A program made the translations under genes and the position numbers. This document shows, piece by piece, positions 7,595 through 15,805 of a DNA stretch of 64,000 nt. The DNA comes from Pseudoalteromonas aliena SW19 (GTDB lineage Bacteria; Pseudomonadota; Gammaproteobacteria; Enterobacterales; Alteromonadaceae), in contig NZ_AQGU01000025.1 of assembly GCF_014905615.1 (NCBI RefSeq), positions 124,001 to 188,000 on the forward strand, written 5' to 3'. Under the pieces are notes generated by a model, which was given only the letters and a program-made list of their open reading frames with translations, was not told the DNA's origin and did not search any database. Every line of letters begins with the position of its first letter. Positions within the stretch are counted from its first letter, which is position 1.

Positions 7595-8053
7595 ATGCAA
7601 AAGCACGATTTTTACCAGTCATTAGTTAAGCAAACTGAATCACTAATAGCTGGTGAATCTAATGTAATTGCCAATATGGCAAATATAAGCGCGCTATTAT
7701 TTACCTCTTTAGAAGATGTAAATTGGGCGGGTTTTTACTTTATGGATTCTCCTACTGAATTAGTACTTGGCCCGTTTCAAGGTAATCCTGCATGCATCCG
7801 TATTCCAGTAGGAAAAGGGGTATGTGGAACTGCTGCGGCAACCGCAGAAACACAATTAGTTGAAGATGTTCACGCTTTTGACGGGCATATAGCCTGTGAT
7901 GCAGCGTCTAACTCCGAAGTGGTTGTACCTATCATGAAACATGGTAAAGTATTTGCTGTACTCGATATCGATAGCCCTAGTATTGGTCGATTTGATACTG
8001 ATGACAAAGCCGGTCTTGAAGCGATAGTTAAATGCTTAGAGGCGAGCCTGTAA
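7595..8053 (+). CDS. msrC: Free methionine-(R)-sulfoxide reductase (GAF-domain fRMsr)
   Basis: A single GAF-domain enzyme of 152 residues. Cysteines C67, C77 and C101 keep the spacing (10 and 24) of C84, C94 and C118 in E. coli fRMsr, where they form the catalytic and resolving set. Conserved blocks are VNWAGFYF, GPFQGNPACIRIPVGKGVCG and HIACDAASNSEVVVPI. It reduces free Met-R-sulfoxide using thioredoxin as donor, protecting against oxidation. It is followed with a TAATG overlap by a small acidic protein, then proQ and prc, the same neighbourhood as E. coli yebR-proQ-prc. Confidence 0.93.
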   Translation: MQKHDFYQSLVKQTESLIAGESNVIANMANISALLFTSLEDVNWAGFYFMDSPTELVLGPFQGNPACIRIPVGKGVCGTAAATAETQLVEDVHAFDGHIACDAASNSEVVVPIMKHGKVFAVLDIDSPSIGRFDTDDKAGLEAIVKCLEASL

Positions 8054-8331
8054 TGAAAGATTTGCTAAATGTTCAAGACTACCTATTTGCTGTGCAAGAT
8101 GTTGGCGATTGGGAAGGCGAAGAAGAACATGTAGCGGAAACGCTCAATGATTTGATTCACATTGCTTGGGATCGTCTTCCAGATGACGCAGAATGTGAAT
8201 TTATTGATGAAACAATTAATGGTATTTGGGAACACCTTCGAGGTGATATGGCTGTTATTGAAGCCGATTTCGAAGAGTTGGTCGACTGGGTAACACACTA
8301 CGTCGATTCGTCCCTTGATGAAAAGATGTGA
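8053..8331 (+). CDS. Conserved small acidic protein of unknown function (proQ neighbourhood)
   Basis: 92 residues from the ATG at 8053, which overlaps the msrC stop as TAATG; a start further upstream would give an unneeded overlap with msrC. The protein is very acidic (for example DWEGEEEHVAETLND) with aromatic residues at regular positions and no signal peptide or membrane helix. I do not recognise a named family. Its position between msrC and proQ and the tight coupling suggest a cytoplasmic role tied to this unit. Confidence 0.8.
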   Translation: MKDLLNVQDYLFAVQDVGDWEGEEEHVAETLNDLIHIAWDRLPDDAECEFIDETINGIWEHLRGDMAVIEADFEELVDWVTHYVDSSLDEKM

Positions 8332-8346
8332 AAAATAGGTTCTAAA

Positions 8347-8997
8347 ATGGAAACCACAAACAAGCTAAAAGATGTTAATGAAGTGTTGGAATTTTTATAT
8401 CAAGAATTTCCACAATGTTTTAAACAAAAAGACGGTATCAAACCGCTTAAAGTTGGTATCTTTAAAGATATTGCTGAGCGTATTGAAGGGTCTGATAAAG
8501 TAAGCAAGACTCAAGTACGTCAAGCGCTTAGAAAATATACGTCTAACTGGCGTTATTTAGAAGCTGTGACCAAGTCAGAGTTTCGTATTGATCTTGATGG
8601 CAATCAAGGTGAAAAAGTTGAGCAAGAGCATATCGACCATGCACAAAAAGCATTGGAAGAAAGCCGCGCTAAAATGGCAAAACGCAAAAAACAACAGCGT
8701 CCTCGCCAAGATTCTGATGCTAAATCTTTCAAGAAAAAACCAGCACATGCTAGCAAAGCAGGTGATAAAAACGCCTCCACTGCTAATAAACCAGCTAAAG
8801 TTGCACCGGCTAAGCGTTCAGGAAAAATTGAACCTTTACCAGCAACTGAGGTCAAGGTTAATAATAAGGTTAAGGTTAAACTTGGCCAAGCACTTGTAAA
8901 TGCAGTAATCACTGAAGTGAACAAAGATGACGTTCATGTTGAATTAGTGACGGGTATGCAAGTTAAAACCAAAGCTGACAGTTTATACATCGTTTAA
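8347..8997 (+). CDS. proQ: RNA chaperone ProQ
   Basis: 216 residues. Residues about 5-120 form the FinO/ProQ RNA-binding domain (EVLEFLYQEFPQCF, KPLKVGIFKDI, ALRKYTSNWRYL). A lysine- and arginine-rich linker follows (about 120-160). The C-terminal Tudor-like domain covers about 165-216 (VKVKLGQALVNAVITEVNKDDVHVEL). ProQ binds structured small RNAs and mRNA 3' ends and affects osmotic responses. It lies 15 bases after the small acidic protein and 25 bases before prc, so a shared transcript is likely. Confidence 0.96.
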   Translation: METTNKLKDVNEVLEFLYQEFPQCFKQKDGIKPLKVGIFKDIAERIEGSDKVSKTQVRQALRKYTSNWRYLEAVTKSEFRIDLDGNQGEKVEQEHIDHAQKALEESRAKMAKRKKQQRPRQDSDAKSFKKKPAHASKAGDKNASTANKPAKVAPAKRSGKIEPLPATEVKVNNKVKVKLGQALVNAVITEVNKDDVHVELVTGMQVKTKADSLYIV

Positions 8998-9022
8998 ACT
9001 GTAAATAAATTAAGGAGTTTGT

Positions 9023-11047
9023 ATGAGTAAAAAGTTTACGCTCATTCCGTTAGTTGCTGCCCTGTTTTCAGGTTCATTATTTGCTGCTGTTGAAGCCGTC
9101 ACAATTGACGATTTACCCCAGCTCAAACAAGAAAGTCAACATGGTACTGCCAGCAAGCGCGTGGCTAGCTTATTTACTCGTTCACACTATATCCCAGTTC
9201 GATTTAACGATGAGCTTTCTAGTAAAGTATACGATCGTTATATCGAATCCCTTGATTTTAATAAAAGTGTTTTTCTAGCCAGCGATATTGCCTCTTTTGA
9301 GCAATATCGTGATGACTTTGATAACGCTTTAATTACCGGTAAAGTAGGCTTCACATTTGATATTTTTAATTTAAGCCTTAAACGTCGTTTTGAACGTTAT
9401 GAGTATTCATTAGCATTACTTGAAAAAGAAATGACTTTTGATAAAGAAGATGAATACTTTTTTGATCGTGAAGATGCCGCGTGGCCAACGTCTCAGGCTG
9501 AGCTTGACGAAATTTGGCGCGAACGTGTTAAATACGATGCACTGCGTTTAAAAATGACAGGTAAAGATTGGAAAGGTATTAAAGAAGTGCTTACCAAGCG
9601 CTATAGGAATGCCCAAAAGCGTTTAGTACAATCAAACGCTGAAGATGCATTCCAAATAGTACTAAATTCTTTAGCACGCAGTATTGAAGCGCATACATCT
9701 TATTTATCGCCACGCCGTGCAGAGCAATTTAAAATGGATATGGACCTAGAGCTAGAAGGCATAGGTGCAGTATTAAGTCCAGATGAAGATTACACGGTTA
9801 TTCGCAGTTTAGTGCCAGGTGGCCCTGCGGATAAAACCGAACAGATTAAAGCTGATGACCGTATTATAGGTGTTGCTCAAGATGGTGAAGAGTTTACTGA
9901 TGTCATCGGTTGGCGTTTAGACGACGTCGTTGATTTAATTAAAGGTCCTAAAGGGACTAAGGTGCGTCTGCAATACTTAAAAGGTGCTGATGCCCATGGT
10001 ACGCCTAAAACAGTTGAAATTACCCGTGATAAAATTCGCCTCGAAGATAGGGCGGCCAAATCAGAAGTGTTTGAGGCTAAATATTCAGACTTAACCAGTA
10101 AAATAGGGGTGATCGAAATACCTGGTTTTTACAACAATCTTTCCAAAGATGTAAAAGTTGAATTGGCAAAGCTTAAAGAAGAAAAAGTGGATGGTATTAT
10201 TATCGACTTACGCCAAAACGGTGGCGGCTCTTTATACGAGGCAACGCAGCTTTCAGGATTGTTTTTTGACCAAGGCCCTGTAGTTCAAATACACACTTTA
10301 AATAATCGTATTGAAGAACAAAGAGATCGTGATGGTATTACCTATTACGATGGCCCGCTTACAGTGTTAGTTGATAGATACAGTGCGTCCGCATCTGAAA
10401 TATTTGCAGCAGCAATGCAAGATTATGGTCGAGCGGTTGTTATTGGCGAGCAAACATTTGGTAAAGGCACGGTACAACAGCACAAACGCTTAGGTCGTAA
10501 GTATGATTTATACGACAACCCACTTGGCAGTGTGCAATATACTATTGCTAAGTTTTACCGCATTAATGGCGGTAGCACGCAGCACAAAGGTGTGATCCCT
10601 GACATATCGTTTCCTTCAGCAATCGATCCTGCACAGTGGGGAGAAAGCAAGCAAGACAATGCACTGCCATGGGATAGTATTGTAAAAGCTAAATATAATA
10701 AGCTGGATAATTTAACGCCAGTTATTACGCAGCTTCAAAAGCAACATGAAGTACGTATTAAGTCAGAGCCAGAATTTAATTATGTACTTACTGATATTGC
10801 ACGCTACAACGAAGAAAAGGACCGTAAAACAATTTCGTTAGTAGAAGCTAAGCGCGTTAAAGAAAAAGATGAAAACGAAGCACGCGCACTTGTACGCACT
10901 AATGAGCGGCTTAAGCGTTTAGGTAAAGATCCGGTAGAAAACCTAGATGATTTACCTGAAGTCATCGAAGAGCTAGATCCATTTTTAGAAGAAGCGGCGT
11001 TAATTACTCAAGATTATATTAAGTATGGCCGTATAGCTAAGCAGTAA
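9023..11047 (+). CDS. prc: Periplasmic tail-specific protease Prc/Tsp
   Basis: 674 residues with a cleavable signal peptide (LVAALFSGSLFAA). The N-terminal domain is followed by a PDZ domain (about 240-330) and an S41 peptidase core. The catalytic dyad is visible in SASASEIF (S456) and FGKGTVQ (K481), with D467 at the position of the third essential residue; the spacings match E. coli Tsp. It degrades periplasmic proteins from their C-termini and processes FtsI and peptidoglycan hydrolases. Shine-Dalgarno AAGGAG precedes the ATG. It ends the msrC-proQ-prc group at a strong terminator. Confidence 0.97.
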   Translation: MSKKFTLIPLVAALFSGSLFAAVEAVTIDDLPQLKQESQHGTASKRVASLFTRSHYIPVRFNDELSSKVYDRYIESLDFNKSVFLASDIASFEQYRDDFDNALITGKVGFTFDIFNLSLKRRFERYEYSLALLEKEMTFDKEDEYFFDREDAAWPTSQAELDEIWRERVKYDALRLKMTGKDWKGIKEVLTKRYRNAQKRLVQSNAEDAFQIVLNSLARSIEAHTSYLSPRRAEQFKMDMDLELEGIGAVLSPDEDYTVIRSLVPGGPADKTEQIKADDRIIGVAQDGEEFTDVIGWRLDDVVDLIKGPKGTKVRLQYLKGADAHGTPKTVEITRDKIRLEDRAAKSEVFEAKYSDLTSKIGVIEIPGFYNNLSKDVKVELAKLKEEKVDGIIIDLRQNGGGSLYEATQLSGLFFDQGPVVQIHTLNNRIEEQRDRDGITYYDGPLTVLVDRYSASASEIFAAAMQDYGRAVVIGEQTFGKGTVQQHKRLGRKYDLYDNPLGSVQYTIAKFYRINGGSTQHKGVIPDISFPSAIDPAQWGESKQDNALPWDSIVKAKYNKLDNLTPVITQLQKQHEVRIKSEPEFNYVLTDIARYNEEKDRKTISLVEAKRVKEKDENEARALVRTNERLKRLGKDPVENLDDLPEVIEELDPFLEEAALITQDYIKYGRIAKQ

Positions 11048-11066
11048 CAACTAGTTTTACCTCTAT

Positions 11067-11092
11067 AAAAAAGGCGCTTATGCGCCTTTTTT
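11067..11092 (+). terminator. Intrinsic terminator of prc
   Basis: AAAAAAGGCGC TTAT GCGCCTTTTTT forms a compact symmetrical hairpin that can act in both directions. Confidence 0.93.
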
Positions 11093-11228
11093 ACTACCTA
11101 TAATTTACTAAATTGTTATAATCTCTGATTACATAAAGTTGAGCCAGATCAAAGGTGCTCAATTAATGCGCTAATTGTGCTTAAAATAATAATTAGACAC
11201 ACCTTAAGTGTGTGTAGGAGTCTCTACT

Positions 11229-12692
11229 TTGAAGCCATTGGAAGATAAACCAATTAAACCCGCCTCGTTTTTTGATGCACTTATTCCGATTTCAGTTTTG
11301 ATCTGTTTGCTTGGAGCTGCCGTTTACCTATTTGGCGATAACTCATCATCGGGTCCAAACCAAATTGCACTTTTATTTGCTACCTTTGCCGCTGCGTTAA
11401 TTGGTCTTAAAAATGGGTACACTTGGAAAAAACTTGAGCAAGCCATGATTGAAGGGATCACACTTTCACTTGGTGCTATTTTGATTTTACTAATGGTAGG
11501 TGCCTTAATTGGCACATGGTTACTTTCGGGAACCGTACCAACCTTAATTTATTATGGCTTGCAGGTTATCAATCCGAGCTGGTTTTATGCAGCTAGCTGC
11601 TTAATTTGTGGCATTGTTGCAATGAGTATTGGTAGTTCATGGACAACAGCTGCAACAATCGGTGTTGCGTTATTAGGTGTTGCAACGGGTCTTGGCCTTG
11701 AGCAAACGGTCACAGCAGGTGCGGTTATATCGGGCGCGTACTTTGGTGATAAATTAAGCCCGCTGTCAGAAACCACAAACTTAGCACCAGCAGTGGTAGG
11801 TGCTGATTTGTTTGAGCATATTCAACACATGCTTTGGACCACAGTACCAAGTTTTGTGATTGCGCTTATTATATTTATTTTTATGGGCTTTAATGCAACG
11901 GCTTCAAGTGAAGCGGGGCGCATTGATGAGATAACAGCTATTTTACAGCAAAACTTTAATATTGGTTTTGAAATGTTAATACCGCTTATTGTATTACTCG
12001 TATTAGCGATTAAAAAAATGCCAGCGTTTCCAGCTATTTCAATTGGCGCAGTTGTGGGTGCTATTTGGGCTATGTTGTTTCAGTCTGATTTAATTAGTAG
12101 CCAAATAGATATTTCCCAAGGGCAGTTAGTAGGGTACTTTAAGCTTGTTTGGACCACCTTTTTTGATGGCTTTAGCATAAATACAGGCGATGATAAAATG
12201 GACTCACTCCTTAGCGGTGGTGGTATGTCAGGTATGCTAACAACCACGTGGCTTATTATGACTGCACTGATGTTTGGTGCCATTATGGAAAAAACAGGCC
12301 TTTTGGATATTTTTGTTAAAAGCATACTTAAAATAGCTAAAAGCACGGGCTCATTAATTGCTGCCACTATTGCTACTTGTATTGGTACCAACGTTATTGC
12401 GGCCGATCAGTATATTGCGATTGTTGTACCAGGGCGTATGTTTAAAGACGAATATAAAAAACGTGGGTTAAAGCCTGTAAATCTATCTCGTACTTTAGAA
12501 GATGGCGGCACGATCACGAGTCCATTAATCCCTTGGAATACATGTGGTGCTTACATGCAAAGCGTTTTATTAATAAATCCTTTTGATTATGCGCTTTACG
12601 CTTTCTTTAACTTGATAAACCCTGTTTTAGCGGTTATTTATGCCTATTTAGGTATTAAAATCTTACGCATTAAGCCAAAACAATCTGCCTAA
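11229..12692 (+). CDS. nhaC: Na+/H+ antiporter, NhaC family
   Basis: About 487 residues with some 11-12 hydrophobic helices. NhaC-family blocks include SIGSSWTTAATIGVALLG, GAYFGDKLSPLSETTNLAP and the C-terminal DGGTITSPLIPWNTCGAY. It would exchange cytoplasmic Na+ for H+ at the inner membrane, fitting a marine host. I place the start at TTG 11229 because TAGGAG lies 8 bases upstream, while the GTG at 11208 lies before that Shine-Dalgarno. It is monocistronic, flanked by terminators on both sides. Close relatives in this superfamily transport malate-Na+/lactate, so the exact exchange is inferred. Confidence 0.88.
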   Translation: MKPLEDKPIKPASFFDALIPISVLICLLGAAVYLFGDNSSSGPNQIALLFATFAAALIGLKNGYTWKKLEQAMIEGITLSLGAILILLMVGALIGTWLLSGTVPTLIYYGLQVINPSWFYAASCLICGIVAMSIGSSWTTAATIGVALLGVATGLGLEQTVTAGAVISGAYFGDKLSPLSETTNLAPAVVGADLFEHIQHMLWTTVPSFVIALIIFIFMGFNATASSEAGRIDEITAILQQNFNIGFEMLIPLIVLLVLAIKKMPAFPAISIGAVVGAIWAMLFQSDLISSQIDISQGQLVGYFKLVWTTFFDGFSINTGDDKMDSLLSGGGMSGMLTTTWLIMTALMFGAIMEKTGLLDIFVKSILKIAKSTGSLIAATIATCIGTNVIAADQYIAIVVPGRMFKDEYKKRGLKPVNLSRTLEDGGTITSPLIPWNTCGAYMQSVLLINPFDYALYAFFNLINPVLAVIYAYLGIKILRIKPKQSA

Positions 12693-12695
12693 TTT

Positions 12696-12729
12696 AAATA
12701 GCTCCTTTTAACTCAAAAGGAGCTATTTT
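12696..12729 (+). terminator. Terminator-like hairpin between nhaC and pepN
   Basis: AAATAGCTCCTTTT (12696-12709) pairs perfectly with AAAAGGAGCTATTT (12715-12728). It ends only 10 bases before the pepN start codon, so it may also influence pepN translation or read-through. Confidence 0.75.
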
Positions 12730-12738
12730 GGAGTATTT

Positions 12739-15333
12739 ATGACTGAATCAAATAAACCTCAAGCACAATATCTTAAAGACTATAAAGCTCCTGATTTTTT
12801 AATTAATCACACAGAGCTAACTTTTGACTTACTGCCATTATCAACGAAAGTGAGCGCTTTGTTGACGCTTACACGTGTAGGGGATAAAAAAGCACCTTTA
12901 GTGCTTGATGGCATTGATTTACGCTTACTGTCTTTATCTGTTGATGCCGTGGACATAACAGATTATGAAATTATTGGCGAGCAACTAATAATTAATAATC
13001 TGCCGGATAGTTGTCGATTAAGTATAGTCACTGAGATATCGCCTGAAACCAATACTTCACTTGAAGGTTTATATTTATCAGGTGGTGCGTATTGCACACA
13101 ATGTGAAGCACAGGGGTTTAGAAAAATAACCTATTACATGGACCGTCCTGATGTTTTATCTACATTTGATGTAACGATAATTGCTGATAAAAAATACCCA
13201 CAATTATTGTCAAATGGTAACCAAATAGACAGTGGTGAAACTCAAAATGGTCGTCATTTTACCAAATGGCAAGATCCGTTTAAAAAACCAAGTTACTTAT
13301 TTGCCTTAGTTGCTGGCGATTTTGATGTATTAAAAGACAGCTACGTTACTCAAAGCGGTAGGGATGTTGAGCTTGCATTATTTGTTGATAAAGGTAATTT
13401 ATCTAAAACACCCCATGCTATGACTTCACTTAAAAAAGCGATGCAATGGGATGAAGCGCGTTTTAATTTAGAATATGACCTTGATATTTATATGATTGTA
13501 GCAGTCGATTTTTTCAACATGGGCGCGATGGAAAATAAAGGGTTAAATATTTTCAACAGTAAATGTGTTTTAGCAAATCAAGAAACGGCTACAGATAAAG
13601 ACTATCACACCATTGAATCAATTGTAGGGCACGAATATTTCCATAACTGGACGGGCAATCGTGTAACGTGCCGAGATTGGTTTCAGTTATCGTTAAAAGA
13701 AGGCTTAACGGTATTTAGGGATCAAGAGTTTAGTAGTGACTTAGGCTCGCGTGCGCTTAATCGAATTGATGCTGTAAAAGTAATGCGTACACACCAGTTT
13801 AGCGAAGATGCTGGTCCTATGGCACACCCCATTCGTCCAGAAAAAGTTATTGAAATGAATAACTTTTATACGGTTACAGTGTATGACAAAGGCGCTGAAG
13901 TTATTCGTATGATGCATACGCTACTAGGCGAGCAAAACTTTCAAAAAGGCATGACGCTATATTTTGAGCGTCACGACGGTCAAGCAGTAACCTGTGATGA
14001 TTTTTTAAGTGCAATGAGCGATGCATCAGGGATTAACTTAGCACAATTTAAACGCTGGTATAATCAAGCTGGTACGCCACGTCTAAATGCGCTGCAAAGC
14101 TTCGATAAAGATTCAAATACCTACAGCTTAACAGTAGAGCAATTAGCACCGCTTAATCAACCAAATAATGAGCCTTTACACATTCCTTTTGCGATTGAGT
14201 TATTGGATGCAAACGGACACAGTATTGCGCTTGAGTATCAAGGCAAAAAAATTGTGCATGTGTTAAATGTGACGCAATCTACGCAAACATTTAACTTCGA
14301 TAATATTAGCAGTAAACCAGTTGCTGTATTACTGGAAGATTTCTCTGCACCGTGTATTTTAAATCAACAAACAGATGAACATGCGCTTCTTCATATTATG
14401 CGTTTTGCACGGAGTGATTTTTCTCGTTGGGATGCCCAGCAGCAGCTATTTATCAATGCAGTAAAAGCAAATATAAAGAGCGCCGAAAGTATTGCACTAA
14501 GTGATGAAATAATTAATGCGCTCAGAGTGTTAGTTGTAAACCAACAAGGTGATTTAGCGCTAATTGCTGAGCTATTAAAGTTACCTAGCTTTGATACATT
14601 GGCCGGTGAATTTGAAGTTATTCCTGTTGATGAAATAATTAAAATTACGCAGCAATTTGAAAAACAAATAGCAGATTCGTTATGTAGTGAATTTATTCAA
14701 TGTTTTGAATCATTATTTGATGACGGCAGTGTAAGTGCTAATGCGGTTGCTATTCGTTCATTAAAACAGTTATGCCTTCATTACTTAGCCAAAACTCAAA
14801 GTATCCAGGCAGCTGGATTTATTAAAGATGCAGCGAGTTCATCTAATATGACGAATGTGTTAGGTGCGTTGAGCGCAGCGGTTAAAGCATCGCATGAAGT
14901 GTGTGATGAATTATTAAATCACTTTGATAGTCAGTGGCGCCACGATGTTTTAGTTATGGATAAATGGTTTGCTTTACAAGCGATGCAAACATCAGAAAAC
15001 GCAATCGAAAATATTAAAGCCCTTTATGAGCACCCATGTTTTGATTTTTCTAATCCTAACCGAGTTCGTGCGTTAGTCGGCAGCTTTAGTCATTTTAATA
15101 CGCCGCAGTTTCACCGTGCCGACGGGCAAGGTTATTCACTATTAGGTGACTTATTAATAAAGCTAAATGCTATAAACCCACAAAATGCATCACGTATGTT
15201 AACGCCTTTTATGTCCTGGAAACGTTACGATAAAGTGCGTTCTCGTGCAATGAAGCAGCAATTAGAGCGTATAGCTGCGTTGGATGGCCTAAGCGACGAT
15301 TTATTTGAAAAAGTTGAAAAAGCGCTAGCGTAA
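12739..15333 (+). CDS. pepN: Aminopeptidase N
   Basis: 864 residues, usual M1 family PepN length. The exopeptidase motif GAMEN is present in FNMGAMENKGLNIFNS. The zinc site HEYFH (H298, H302) with E321 matches H297/H301/E320 of E. coli PepN shifted by one. It removes N-terminal residues from peptides in the cytoplasm. Its stop TAA directly abuts the ATG of the DUF2835 gene (no spacer), so that gene is translationally coupled. Confidence 0.97.
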   Translation: MTESNKPQAQYLKDYKAPDFLINHTELTFDLLPLSTKVSALLTLTRVGDKKAPLVLDGIDLRLLSLSVDAVDITDYEIIGEQLIINNLPDSCRLSIVTEISPETNTSLEGLYLSGGAYCTQCEAQGFRKITYYMDRPDVLSTFDVTIIADKKYPQLLSNGNQIDSGETQNGRHFTKWQDPFKKPSYLFALVAGDFDVLKDSYVTQSGRDVELALFVDKGNLSKTPHAMTSLKKAMQWDEARFNLEYDLDIYMIVAVDFFNMGAMENKGLNIFNSKCVLANQETATDKDYHTIESIVGHEYFHNWTGNRVTCRDWFQLSLKEGLTVFRDQEFSSDLGSRALNRIDAVKVMRTHQFSEDAGPMAHPIRPEKVIEMNNFYTVTVYDKGAEVIRMMHTLLGEQNFQKGMTLYFERHDGQAVTCDDFLSAMSDASGINLAQFKRWYNQAGTPRLNALQSFDKDSNTYSLTVEQLAPLNQPNNEPLHIPFAIELLDANGHSIALEYQGKKIVHVLNVTQSTQTFNFDNISSKPVAVLLEDFSAPCILNQQTDEHALLHIMRFARSDFSRWDAQQQLFINAVKANIKSAESIALSDEIINALRVLVVNQQGDLALIAELLKLPSFDTLAGEFEVIPVDEIIKITQQFEKQIADSLCSEFIQCFESLFDDGSVSANAVAIRSLKQLCLHYLAKTQSIQAAGFIKDAASSSNMTNVLGALSAAVKASHEVCDELLNHFDSQWRHDVLVMDKWFALQAMQTSENAIENIKALYEHPCFDFSNPNRVRALVGSFSHFNTPQFHRADGQGYSLLGDLLIKLNAINPQNASRMLTPFMSWKRYDKVRSRAMKQQLERIAALDGLSDDLFEKVEKALA

Positions 15334-15555
15334 ATGATTGAGTACTATTTTAACTTAACACTGAGCTACAACGATTGCATGGATTATTATCATGGTCGTT
15401 TTAGCTCCTTACAAGTAGTGGAAGATGGGGGGAAAAGAATTCGTTTTTCTGCTAACCACTTGAGACCTTACATTTCTAGCTTAGGAATACGAGGTCGTTT
15501 TAGAATATTATTAACACCTGAAAATAAGTTCATTCGTATTGAACGAGTGGCTTAG
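15334..15555 (+). CDS. DUF2835-family protein
   Basis: 73 residues matching the DUF2835 layout: YYFNLTLSYNDCMDYYHG near the start and a basic LRPYISSLGIRGRFRI core, ending IRIERVA. The function is unknown. The small basic domain could bind nucleic acid, which is inference. The ATG follows the pepN stop without a gap. Confidence 0.82.
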   Translation: MIEYYFNLTLSYNDCMDYYHGRFSSLQVVEDGGKRIRFSANHLRPYISSLGIRGRFRILLTPENKFIRIERVA

Positions 15556-15643
15556 CGCGCTATTTTTATGTTATAGATACATAAAAATATTGTCTTTTTG
15601 TTAATTTCAATTTGTTCTATTGTTAAATAACGTGTATAAATTA

Positions 15644-15683
15644 TCTGGTATGACGTCTTACCAATACGTAAACGTCAGCCAGA
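15644..15683 (+). promoter_or_regulatory. Imperfect palindrome upstream of the DUF1302 operon
   Basis: TCTGG (15644-15648) and GACGT (15652-15656) pair with ACGTC (15672-15676) and CCAGA (15679-15683). It lies about 120 bases before the first gene of the four-gene envelope cluster and could be an operator or mRNA hairpin. No regulator is visible nearby. Confidence 0.35.
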
Positions 15684-15805
15684 ATAAATGTATAACAGAT
15701 TGAATGCGACCATTTGTAATTTATTAATATCGCTTCTATCGTTATGATTACACTAAAAACAATAATTTGATCACACAAAATGACCCGCGACAGGGGGGAA
15801 CCACA

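Noticed and set aside
8604-8924. Minus-strand frame of 106 codons inside proQ.
   Set aside because: It mirrors the lysine-rich linker of ProQ and has no start signal.
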